Below, piece by piece: positions 20,991 to 29,298 of a stretch of 35,814 nt of DNA; the first letter of the stretch is position 1, and the number at the start of each line of letters is the position of its first letter. The position numbers and the translations under genes are program-made. Source of the DNA: a virus; the IMG/VR virus record IMGVR_UViG_3300020020_000109, positions 1 through 35,814 of that record; one strand, given 5' to 3'. The notes under the pieces are model-generated. The model had not been told where the DNA came from, made no database searches, and saw nothing but the letters and a program-made list of their open reading frames with translations.

Positions 20991-23900
20991 TGGGTACGCG
21001 CTTCATTCTCAATACCACTGCGCCTTCGGTCGTTCCAACATGGCCGAGGAAGAACTCGATATTTCCGTTAGCGAATCATACCCAAAGTGCGGCGGCAGGT
21101 AATGAGATGTCGCTGGGAACGGTAGCAGCTACGCCAGCGACTACGATTACGCATAACTCAATTGCTCTTGCGACAACACCGCAGTCGCACTACTTCGGAC
21201 GCTTCACTTCTGAGCCGTTAGCTGCACAGGAATTTCCTGCGCAGACGTGGAACTTGTATATGTCGCTCGGTTGCGGCAATTCCGCTGCCAATACTGCGCA
21301 CTATCCAACGCTTTATCTCTACACGCCATCCACGAACACGATAAAGTGGATTTTCGACGGCACATCGAATCCTTTCGGACGGATCGTGTTTGCAGGCGGT
21401 GGCTCGATTCAGACTGAAGGCAGAATATCTATGCCTGCCGTCACTGCGGCAAACGGTGATGTTCTGGTGTTTGAGTTCTGGGCACGTGGCGCTCAGACGA
21501 TGGGCACGGCATACCCGCAGACGGCAGACGTTAACAATGCTGCGGCGTACATAGAGTGCACAGCGACAACGGTTGCGTTCTACACCGGGCCTGTAGGCGC
21601 GAACACACCGAGCACCGCTGACAAGCTAGACTTCGAACCGCTCGTTGCGTATGCAACGACAGACCTTGCTGTACGTAGTAGCGCAGCACTGGCGATGACG
21701 TTCACGCCGATGACGGCATACGATGCGACATCGACGGTCACGCGTGCGCCGGTCCTGACAAACAGCATCGCATCGCCTGCGAACTATACATACGCACCGA
21801 GTCTGAATACATCGGCGACGGTGGCGAAAGGGTACACGAGCATACCGTCGCCTGCGCCGACTTATGCGCTGACGACACGCAGCGCATCGGACAATATCGA
21901 GATCAGGGCTGGACCGCTGAACTTTGCACCGATGGTCGCATACGCTGCGACATCAACAGTAAAGCCATTCTTGTCGCTGCCGCTGATCGGGACGCTCAAG
22001 GAAAACTTCGAAGCAGCGCCCGATACTATCGATAAATGGATTCTGGCCGGTGCCAATGGCGCGGTCACTTTCACAGGCGGCGTCGGTGTCTTTACTGTTG
22101 CTGATGGCATAACAGGCGCGAAGTGTTCGATTCAATCGAAACAGCTTTTCGATCTCAGAGAGAGTCGAGTATTTGCCAAGGTTGTTCAACCGTTTCGGCA
22201 AGTCGGTGATCCGGGTTCTAATAGTTGGCAACTCGGTCTTACGTCAGCCGGTGAGAATTTCATCGAGTGGGCAATCACCACTGATGGCGGCATAGACGTT
22301 CAGAAATTCACGAATGGTGCGTGGGGCTGGGTTGCAGAACTAGTCGCAGCCCCAGGCTATTACACAAGTCCTGATACCTACAGATGGCTCGCCATTAGCG
22401 AGCGCGGCGGCGTCACATACTTCGAGTCTGCGCCGAGCACTGCTTCTGATCCGCCGACTGAAGGGCAATGGGTTGTTAGGTATTCTGCACCTACCAACAC
22501 ACTGCCGATTGATGCGTCAGCGTGTCAGTTCATTACCTGGATATACGTTAACGTTGCTGGGACAACGGCGCAGTCATTGCAGATCGACGCGGTCAACACC
22601 GCCACTGTTCCTGCTGTTGCTGCTGCGATCACATCGGATGCACTACAGGCCACATACAATCTTGCCGGTGCCGATGCGACAAGCACTGTCAAGCAGTCGA
22701 TCACATCGCCTGCGTTAAAGGCAACATACACTCTAGGCGCGAGCAATGCGACAAGTGCCTATGTAGTGTTCGTGCCGCCGCTGCCGCTGATCTCGACGCT
22801 CACAGAAAACTTCGAAGTACCGCCACTCGACACTAACAAGTGGACAACGTCAGGCGTCAGCGGCTCGGTCAGTGTCTCAGGCGGCGTTGCCAACTTTGCA
22901 GTCACCAATGGGATCACAGGCGCGAAGTGCAACATCACCTCGAAGAACTTCTTCGATCTTAGAGGCACTCGTGTATTCGCGAAGGTCGTTCAGCCGTTAC
23001 GGCAGACAGGTGATCCGCCTAACAACAGCTATTCGCTCGGTGTTAAATCAGCCGGTGAAAACTATGTCGCATGGGCATTCAGCACTGCTGGCACTTTAGC
23101 GATTCACAAGTTCACGAACGATGCGTGGGACGGCGAACTCGCAGCAATAGCAACCGGCATTTACGCAACTCCCGATACCTACAGGTGGCTGGCAGTTAGG
23201 GAGAATGCCGGGACAATATACTTTGAATCGGCACCTAACAGCGCTTCTAATCCACCGACCGAAGGTCAATGGGTTGTTCGGCATTCTGTTCTTTCGAGTA
23301 CGTTGTCGCTTGATCCAGCAGCGTGTCAGTTCATCGCCTGGATATACATCGGCCTTGGCGCAACAACGACGGCACCTTTCCAGATCGACGGCATCAACGC
23401 CGCAACGACTGTAGGCGGTGTTGTCAACGTTCCGTCGACAGCGGACTCGCTCAACTTCCCTGCGATGTCGGCGTTCGACGCAACGTCAACGATTACGCGT
23501 CTAGTCAATAGCACTGCGTCATTCGCTGGCTACACGCAGACACCGAGCACTCAAACAGCGGCAACGATTACGCGGCGGATCACGAGCGATGCAGTGCCCG
23601 CTGGCTACACGCAGACACCGGCCACATCAACAACGGCAGCGGTGGTCCGATCCTGGGTCAGCATTGCGGTTGCGGGCTCCTGGGCGCACGATCCGGCTCC
23701 GAGCTACGGGAGCACCGGCACATGGGCGAACGCGTCGCCTGGGGCGTTCTCGCAAGCCGCTTCGCCGGTTGCGGTGAGCTTTGGTGCCGCTGCTGGGTTC
23801 TCGACGTACACCTACAGCCCATCAGCAACGACGATCTCGCTCGGGCGCGTCTACACCTCGACGGCAGTGCTAGCGGGTTACACGTTCACACCGTCAGCGC

Positions 23901-26900
23901 TCACGCGTGATGAAGTTGCGTCCTTCGAGACTGCTGGATACGCGACGTATACGCTCGCACCGCAAGCGACGACGAACACGATCTATGTTGCGCCGATTGC
24001 GCGCACGTCGACGGCACTGCCGGTTGATTACACGTTCTCGGCGCAATTAACGACGGTGTCGATTGGGCGCATCTATGCATCGACAGCGAACGCAGCAGGC
24101 TACACGTTCACACCGTCGACGCTCACGCGTGATGAGGTCGCGTCCTTCGAGACTGCTGGCTATGCGACATACGCACTTGCGCCACAAGCGACAACGAACG
24201 TCGTCTACACCGCACCAGTTGCGCGCACGTCGACTGCGCTGCCGGGTGACTACACACTCTCTGCGTCATCAACGACGGTGTCAATTGGGCGGATCATTCA
24301 ATCGACGGCATCGTCAACGTCGTACAGCACGAACGCAGTCGCGGCATATGCAGCACTGGCAAGCAGCGTCAGTGCGTCGCCCGCTAGCTATAACCTGACA
24401 GGCCGAGCGACATACATTGACAGGGGCTCGGTTGCATACAACGCAACGTACAACGTCGAGGCACAGCCGACAACAAACGCGCTCGGGCGCATCTACACAT
24501 CGACTGCTGCGTCGACATCGTACAGTCTCAACGCGATTGAATCGTTCGCTTCGTTCGCACTTGTTTCCAGTGCATTCCAGGGCACGTACAGCCTGACGGG
24601 TGTAGCGGCAACAAGTGGCTCGCTGCGTAGTGTTGTTTCGAATGCACTTGAAGCAGCGTATACCTATGCAGGGTATGGCACAACAGACAGCATCGTACTT
24701 GCTTCGTCTGGGGCTGCGCAGCCAGCAGGCTACATCAGCTTCGCACGCGAATCGTTCGGCACTGTTGAACGTGCATCGACTGCACTGCAATTCTCGTTCG
24801 TCGGTGTTGCTGGATCGGTCACGACGGCACGTGCAACTCGCGTCGCCGTTCCGTTCCCGGCAGAGTACATCATGCTTGCGTCGCCGACAAATATTGTCGG
24901 TGGCTTGCCTACTGTACGCCACACGAGCGAAGCGTTGCCAGCGTTGTTCAAGCATAGCGGCGGGTCGCATTGGGACTACGTCAATATCAACTCGGTCGCA
25001 TTGTCGACAACATACGCAGCGTCGCCACTGGCAACGACTGCACAACCGACGAAAGAATCGAAGGCAACACCGGCAGGTTACGGGAGCTACATACCGGACA
25101 CGGTGTCTTTTGCGGGTCGCGTCACGTTCTCGACTGCACTGCAAGCAGGGTATACCTTCTCGCCACAAGCGACGGTGTCATATGTTCCGGTCAAGCTGAC
25201 ATCCAATGCGCTGCCGCCGACAGCATACCTTGTCAACGCACGAGCGACAACGATCAATCGCGGACACGTGTCGCCAGCAGAAGCGGTGAGGTATCTGCAA
25301 GAGTATGTGCCTTGGCCTGTCACGAGCATCGCATCGAATCAGGTCAAGCCGCCGATTGTCTTCCCGTCATACACGCCACGTGCGGTAATCACAGATGCGC
25401 AGTTCTCGACGTGGTTGGAGAACGAACGAGCGCTTCGTGTTGTGTTGATCGAGACGCAATGTATAGAACCCATCACCGGCAACACCGAGTTCATTTACTT
25501 TGCGTCGTCTGGGTTCGTCACGAAGCATGAAGATGGTGCGCCTGTGTTCTATGCGCCGTTGATGCGCGGCGGGTTGGAGTTTGCGCAGACCATCGACCTC
25601 GATTTGTCGGGTAGTTATTCATACGGTGACATCGAGCTTGACAACGCTACCGGCGAACTCGATTGGATGTTCGACCGCGTGTGGCTCTTCAAAGAATTCA
25701 AAGCCTATGTCGGTGATGCAAGCTGGCCGCGCAGAGACTTCAGGCAGATATTCGACGGCACGATTGAAGATGTGGACAGCAGTCAGCGTGACACCGTGAA
25801 CGTGCGCATACGCGACAAGCTCTATCGCCTGGACATGCCGCTTCACGATCTCAAGATGGGCGGCGTAGGCGCGAATGCGGATCGACTTCAGCCGGTGACG
25901 TTTGGTGAGTGTCACAACATCACGCCAGTGCTGAAAGACGCGACGCAACTCATTTATGAATATCACGCAAGGGTAGGCGAGACTGTGATTGAAGTACGGG
26001 ACAACGGCATCCCTGTGCTGTGCGACATTCTCACAGGTGCACCGGCTTCGTTTAAGTTGAAGAAGCAGCCCTATGGCCGGATCACTTGCAGCGTGCAAGG
26101 CGACAGAATTCCATCGCTCGACGGCTACGCCAACACCGTGAGTACCATCGTGAGACGGCTGATAACGGAATGGGGCACCGAGACTGATAATCGCTTCAAG
26201 AGCACAGACATCGACATCGACAACTTCACTGTGTTCCATCTTACGAATAAAGCGCCTGTGGGTCTATATCAGACAGAGCGCATGACGGTGCTTGCTGCAT
26301 GTCAAGAGGTCGCGGCATCCATCGGCGCACGCTTGACGATGACTGCGCTCGGTAAAGCACGACTCGTGAAGCTACAGTTGCCGCCACCACCTCCGTCATC
26401 TTCGAACTTGCAATACAACGGCGACTTTGATTCTGGGACCAATGGATGGTATTACAGCGGCACGAACAATGCCGGTACTGTGCCCGATCCTTATTATCCT
26501 GTGGCGACATCGCTCAATCTGGGTGGCGCTGATGCATGGAACATACCGGGTCAGTTCACATTCTTCTCGCATCAGATAGGCGGGAAAGTTAATCCCAATT
26601 ATTATTACGAATACGGAGGTCCGGCAATCCTTGTTGAACCGGGCAAACGATATACCGTGAGTGCATACGTGGGCGCGCACCGCTGCAAAGTTCAAGTTGT
26701 TTTCTGGGAGTACGATTTCTTCGGCAATCTACTCGGCTCATCTCCTATGGCCGCTTCTTCTTATTGCACTGCCTATCAACCGGGCGGTGTTGGCATTGGC
26801 GGATCGACCATCGAGGGATACAAGTACGTTTACGATAGCGCGATCACGCGAACGAATACGCACTCCATCCGCGTGATGCTGCGCAAGTTCGACACCGACG

Positions 26901-27460
26901 CACTTCCCGCAGAGAACGTCGATTCATGGATGTTCGTCACAAGGGTACGTGTCGAGAGCGAAGGCAGCGCTGTTGCCGCACCGATTGTCGTGACTGAATC
27001 AGACATGGTGTCTGGTTCGCTGCACATCGCGGATCGTCTGCCTATCGTGCCCGGTGTTCGCCTGGGCTACTGCAAGAATTGGACAGTGCAAGAAGACACG
27101 GCGGCGGGCATACCTGAAGATCACAAGTCGATGTATGCGCGTGAGTGGCTTACTGTTCTGAACGTTGACCCTGCGTTGCGCGACAAGTATGGTTTGTCGA
27201 GTGAGCCTGAACAAGAGAATTGTTTGCTGTTGGACAAGGCAAGCGCAAGCGATGAATGCGGTCGACGCATCAGTCTGCGTTCGGCACAGCGACACGTTTA
27301 CGAATTCGTCGGCTTTGCGAATCTGATGTTCACGCCAGTAGGTGCGGCGATGACGCTCAAGCATCGTCGGTTCGGTTTGTCCGCTGGCAAGACTGGTCAA
27401 GTCATTTCCGTAGCTGTAAACTGGCTAACGTCCCAGGTCACTCTTAAGGTGCTAATCTGA
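20990..27460 (+). CDS. Giant tail hub/stalk protein with lectin-like and CBM-like domains
   Basis: 2156 residues. Residues 1-330: beta-rich N-terminus, then short YT/ATT repeats. About 328-540 and 596-807: two copies of a jelly-roll (LamG-like) domain with TENFEVPPLDTNKW and RWLAVRENAGTIYFESAPNS. About 820-1430: a stalk of short repeats of about 22-26 residues (STALPVDYTFSAQLTTVSIG). About 1463-2156: a hub-like domain common at the C-terminus of siphophage tail-tip proteins (RALRVVLIETQ, YGDIELDNATGELDWMF, RDFRQIFDGTIEDVD). It is interrupted at about 1803-1990 by a CBM-like domain (YNGDFDSGTNGWYYSG ... VVFWEYDFFG). Likely role: central tail tip and receptor binding. The start overlaps the preceding stop. 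Confidence 0.75.
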   Translation: MGTRFILNTTAPSVVPTWPRKNSIFPLANHTQSAAAGNEMSLGTVAATPATTITHNSIALATTPQSHYFGRFTSEPLAAQEFPAQTWNLYMSLGCGNSAANTAHYPTLYLYTPSTNTIKWIFDGTSNPFGRIVFAGGGSIQTEGRISMPAVTAANGDVLVFEFWARGAQTMGTAYPQTADVNNAAAYIECTATTVAFYTGPVGANTPSTADKLDFEPLVAYATTDLAVRSSAALAMTFTPMTAYDATSTVTRAPVLTNSIASPANYTYAPSLNTSATVAKGYTSIPSPAPTYALTTRSASDNIEIRAGPLNFAPMVAYAATSTVKPFLSLPLIGTLKENFEAAPDTIDKWILAGANGAVTFTGGVGVFTVADGITGAKCSIQSKQLFDLRESRVFAKVVQPFRQVGDPGSNSWQLGLTSAGENFIEWAITTDGGIDVQKFTNGAWGWVAELVAAPGYYTSPDTYRWLAISERGGVTYFESAPSTASDPPTEGQWVVRYSAPTNTLPIDASACQFITWIYVNVAGTTAQSLQIDAVNTATVPAVAAAITSDALQATYNLAGADATSTVKQSITSPALKATYTLGASNATSAYVVFVPPLPLISTLTENFEVPPLDTNKWTTSGVSGSVSVSGGVANFAVTNGITGAKCNITSKNFFDLRGTRVFAKVVQPLRQTGDPPNNSYSLGVKSAGENYVAWAFSTAGTLAIHKFTNDAWDGELAAIATGIYATPDTYRWLAVRENAGTIYFESAPNSASNPPTEGQWVVRHSVLSSTLSLDPAACQFIAWIYIGLGATTTAPFQIDGINAATTVGGVVNVPSTADSLNFPAMSAFDATSTITRLVNSTASFAGYTQTPSTQTAATITRRITSDAVPAGYTQTPATSTTAAVVRSWVSIAVAGSWAHDPAPSYGSTGTWANASPGAFSQAASPVAVSFGAAAGFSTYTYSPSATTISLGRVYTSTAVLAGYTFTPSALTRDEVASFETAGYATYTLAPQATTNTIYVAPIARTSTALPVDYTFSAQLTTVSIGRIYASTANAAGYTFTPSTLTRDEVASFETAGYATYALAPQATTNVVYTAPVARTSTALPGDYTLSASSTTVSIGRIIQSTASSTSYSTNAVAAYAALASSVSASPASYNLTGRATYIDRGSVAYNATYNVEAQPTTNALGRIYTSTAASTSYSLNAIESFASFALVSSAFQGTYSLTGVAATSGSLRSVVSNALEAAYTYAGYGTTDSIVLASSGAAQPAGYISFARESFGTVERASTALQFSFVGVAGSVTTARATRVAVPFPAEYIMLASPTNIVGGLPTVRHTSEALPALFKHSGGSHWDYVNINSVALSTTYAASPLATTAQPTKESKATPAGYGSYIPDTVSFAGRVTFSTALQAGYTFSPQATVSYVPVKLTSNALPPTAYLVNARATTINRGHVSPAEAVRYLQEYVPWPVTSIASNQVKPPIVFPSYTPRAVITDAQFSTWLENERALRVVLIETQCIEPITGNTEFIYFASSGFVTKHEDGAPVFYAPLMRGGLEFAQTIDLDLSGSYSYGDIELDNATGELDWMFDRVWLFKEFKAYVGDASWPRRDFRQIFDGTIEDVDSSQRDTVNVRIRDKLYRLDMPLHDLKMGGVGANADRLQPVTFGECHNITPVLKDATQLIYEYHARVGETVIEVRDNGIPVLCDILTGAPASFKLKKQPYGRITCSVQGDRIPSLDGYANTVSTIVRRLITEWGTETDNRFKSTDIDIDNFTVFHLTNKAPVGLYQTERMTVLAACQEVAASIGARLTMTALGKARLVKLQLPPPPPSSSNLQYNGDFDSGTNGWYYSGTNNAGTVPDPYYPVATSLNLGGADAWNIPGQFTFFSHQIGGKVNPNYYYEYGGPAILVEPGKRYTVSAYVGAHRCKVQVVFWEYDFFGNLLGSSPMAASSYCTAYQPGGVGIGGSTIEGYKYVYDSAITRTNTHSIRVMLRKFDTDALPAENVDSWMFVTRVRVESEGSAVAAPIVVTESDMVSGSLHIADRLPIVPGVRLGYCKNWTVQEDTAAGIPEDHKSMYAREWLTVLNVDPALRDKYGLSSEPEQENCLLLDKASASDECGRRISLRSAQRHVYEFVGFANLMFTPVGAAMTLKHRRFGLSAGKTGQVISVAVNWLTSQVTLKVLI
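21973..23410 (+). repeat. Duplicated jelly-roll domain in the hub/stalk gene
   Basis: Blocks beginning GTLKENFEAAPDTIDKW and STLTENFEVPPLDTNKW recur 804 bases apart. Both contain RVFAKVVQP.RQ.GDP, DTYRWLA and EGQWVVR.S. The high similarity suggests a fairly recent duplication. A short stretch of stalk repeat separates the copies. Confidence 0.8.
23430..25290 (+). repeat. Stalk of degenerate short repeats in the hub/stalk gene
   Basis: At least 20 imperfect units of about 22-26 residues with the core [ST]xALxAxYTxxxxATT. Some neighbouring pairs are near-identical, for example LTRDEVASFETAGYATYTLA and LTRDEVASFETAGYATYALA. Copy number could vary by recombination. Confidence 0.75.
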
Positions 27461-28032
27461 TGGCTGCTACTGTCAATGAACGTGACTTGACCATGCAAGG
27501 ATCACCGCAACGCATTGTGCCTGTCACAGCCGTTGAACAAATTATTGTGCCGGGTTATACCGGCATCAAGTTGAATAGTGACGTTGGTTATTGGAGCGTC
27601 GGTCCATACGAAAACAATACGCTTTGGCAAACACCGACCTCCGGTGTTCCAACAGGCCCGCGAGAAACGCTGTCAGTTGTCTTCACCGGCATGAATCCGC
27701 CACCGGCAATCACGTGGCAACTTGGAGGCTACACAACCGTCTATGACACCGCGACATCGAAATGGGTCATCACTGGCTTCTCAGAGTTGACGTTGCCCCA
27801 GCACGGCATCATCCTGACGAATAGTGCCGATCCTTCAATCAAAACAATTGAAGCGGCCAGCTATCCATACTCGCTGCCTTACCCTAACAGCACCGGCTAC
27901 ATGGGACATGCAGCAGTCGACCCGAATCTTCGTGGATGCGTTCGCGTTAAAGTAACCTTCGGGGGTACAGACTTTGTCGCGTACAAGAATGTATATGCAA
28001 GAGGCCCAGGCGGGCGATTTCCTTGGGGCTAA
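27460..28032 (+). CDS. 190-residue tail-tip protein of unknown function
   Basis: A beta-rich protein with no recognised domain (MAATVNERDLTMQGSPQRIV, later PPAITWQLGGYTTVYDTATS and HAAVDPNLRGCVRVKVTFGG). The start overlaps the last base of the hub stop (TGATG), and the gene lies between the hub and a discoidin-like tail protein. The run of PNRDLTxQGSPQRIVPV-like text at the N-terminus is also found in other tail-tip clusters to my memory, but I could not confirm this. Confidence 0.6.
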   Translation: MAATVNERDLTMQGSPQRIVPVTAVEQIIVPGYTGIKLNSDVGYWSVGPYENNTLWQTPTSGVPTGPRETLSVVFTGMNPPPAITWQLGGYTTVYDTATSKWVITGFSELTLPQHGIILTNSADPSIKTIEAASYPYSLPYPNSTGYMGHAAVDPNLRGCVRVKVTFGGTDFVAYKNVYARGPGGRFPWG

Positions 28033-28033
28033 C

Positions 28034-28888
28034 ATGAGCAATATTCGCATGGTGTGGGACAACGCAATCGACCGCGCAACGCTTGTCGCGTCGAGCGAGT
28101 CCGGCTCACTTGTCGCAACTAATCTTCTTTCGAACCTCAAGGCGAAGGTATGGCGCGCAACGAATGTGAATGCCGGTGTCGTCTGCACATGGCCTAAGCC
28201 TGAACCGATTAGCTGCGTCGTGGCGGCATTCAACAACCTCACGGCAGAAGCAACCATGCGCGCATTCGGCTATACCTTCGAGACAGACCTCACACCGGCA
28301 TTCGACACCGGGGCAGTGCCTTGCGCGGCACCTCCTGGGCTCGGACAGTTCTTGTGGGGCTCGCCCCTTGGCGAGAACTTCTATCAGCGCGGCGGTGCCT
28401 CTCTGTTCGCCTACGGCTATGGCGGCTACGGTGTTGTCTGGGTGCCGGGTTCTCATGCCGTGCGCAAGCTCGAAGTGCACTTCTATGACTTGAATAATCC
28501 CGACACGTATGTTGAAGTCGGTCGCTTGATTGCCGGTCCGGTGTGGTCGCCAACGTATAACTTCAACTTCGGTCACAGCGTCACGTATGTAGACTCAAGC
28601 AAGAGCAGGCGCACAGAGTCCGGCGACTTGCGCGGCGAGCGCGGACCGAAGTGGCGTCGCATTGAGTTTGAACTCGCGAACATGAACGCGGAGGATCGTG
28701 CCTCGATGCTGCGCATGATCCGATACAACGGCATGACAGAACCGTTGTTCGTCAGCTTGTTCCCAGAAGACAATGACACATTGCTCGAACAGAGCTATCA
28801 GATGTGGGGCAAGTTCACAGACAGCCCGCCTTTGTCTCAATCCAATTACGATCAATATGTTGCGCGTGTCGCAATGGAGGAAGTGTGA
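28034..28888 (+). CDS. Tail protein with N-terminal galactose-binding-like domain
   Basis: The 284-residue protein opens SNIRMVWDNAIDRATLVASS and continues with LLSNLKAKVWRATNVNAGVV and RKLEVHFYDLNNPDTYVEVG. This is the pattern of phage tail proteins whose N-terminal beta-sandwich resembles discoidin or galactose-binding domains. The second half (WRRIEFELANMNAEDRASML, LFPEDNDTLLEQSYQMWGKF) is the usual C-terminal part of the family, which sits at the tail tip. The ATG at 28034 (MSNIRMVWDN) is preferred to the extension at 27974, which overlaps the preceding gene. Confidence 0.7.
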   Translation: MSNIRMVWDNAIDRATLVASSESGSLVATNLLSNLKAKVWRATNVNAGVVCTWPKPEPISCVVAAFNNLTAEATMRAFGYTFETDLTPAFDTGAVPCAAPPGLGQFLWGSPLGENFYQRGGASLFAYGYGGYGVVWVPGSHAVRKLEVHFYDLNNPDTYVEVGRLIAGPVWSPTYNFNFGHSVTYVDSSKSRRTESGDLRGERGPKWRRIEFELANMNAEDRASMLRMIRYNGMTEPLFVSLFPEDNDTLLEQSYQMWGKFTDSPPLSQSNYDQYVARVAMEEV

Positions 28889-29289
28889 TGGCTACTTCAC
28901 GTCCCTTTGAATACGGCAAGAAAGACTACATCGACCGACTGAACGACATCTACACGTCGGGCATGTCGCGAGTGCGCGCCGATCCGCTCGACCCGGATTC
29001 GGGTGGCGTAGACGTGACGGCAAGCAGACAGATGCGCCTGGGTGACAACGGCTGCTGTTGCGATGTCAGAGCAAGTGCCACCATCTCATTTCATCCTGAG
29101 TGCCTTGTCGATGGCTTTTCGATTGTCGTCAATGCTATCGTCGGCACTGCGACAATCAACGCTGTTGCCTCTGCCGGTGTCACCTGGGTAGATGGAACAA
29201 CAGCGAATAAGACTGTCACTGTTGGCAACGCGGCAATCATTTCGAGCAACGGCATAGGCTTTCGAATCTTTCGAATGTCCGCAGCATAA
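28888..29289 (+). CDS. 133-residue protein of unknown function with CCC cluster
   Basis: MATSRPFEYGKKDYIDRLND is followed by a basic and acidic stretch and RQMRLGDNGCCCDVRASATI, a run of three adjacent cysteines. The rest is glycine- and alanine-rich beta-type sequence (VDGFSIVVNAIVGTATINAV) that ends near IGFRIFRMSAA. It lies between two tail-tip or fibre genes and overlaps the preceding stop as TGATG. The three cysteines in a row are unusual and may be a metal or disulfide site. No family recognised. Confidence 0.6.
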   Translation: MATSRPFEYGKKDYIDRLNDIYTSGMSRVRADPLDPDSGGVDVTASRQMRLGDNGCCCDVRASATISFHPECLVDGFSIVVNAIVGTATINAVASAGVTWVDGTTANKTVTVGNAAIISSNGIGFRIFRMSAA

Positions 29290-29298
29290 GGGCACATC

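Noticed and set aside
24314-25168. A 284-residue minus-strand open frame rich in Cys and Arg
   Set aside because: Antisense of the stalk repeats. The repeat pattern forces the composition.
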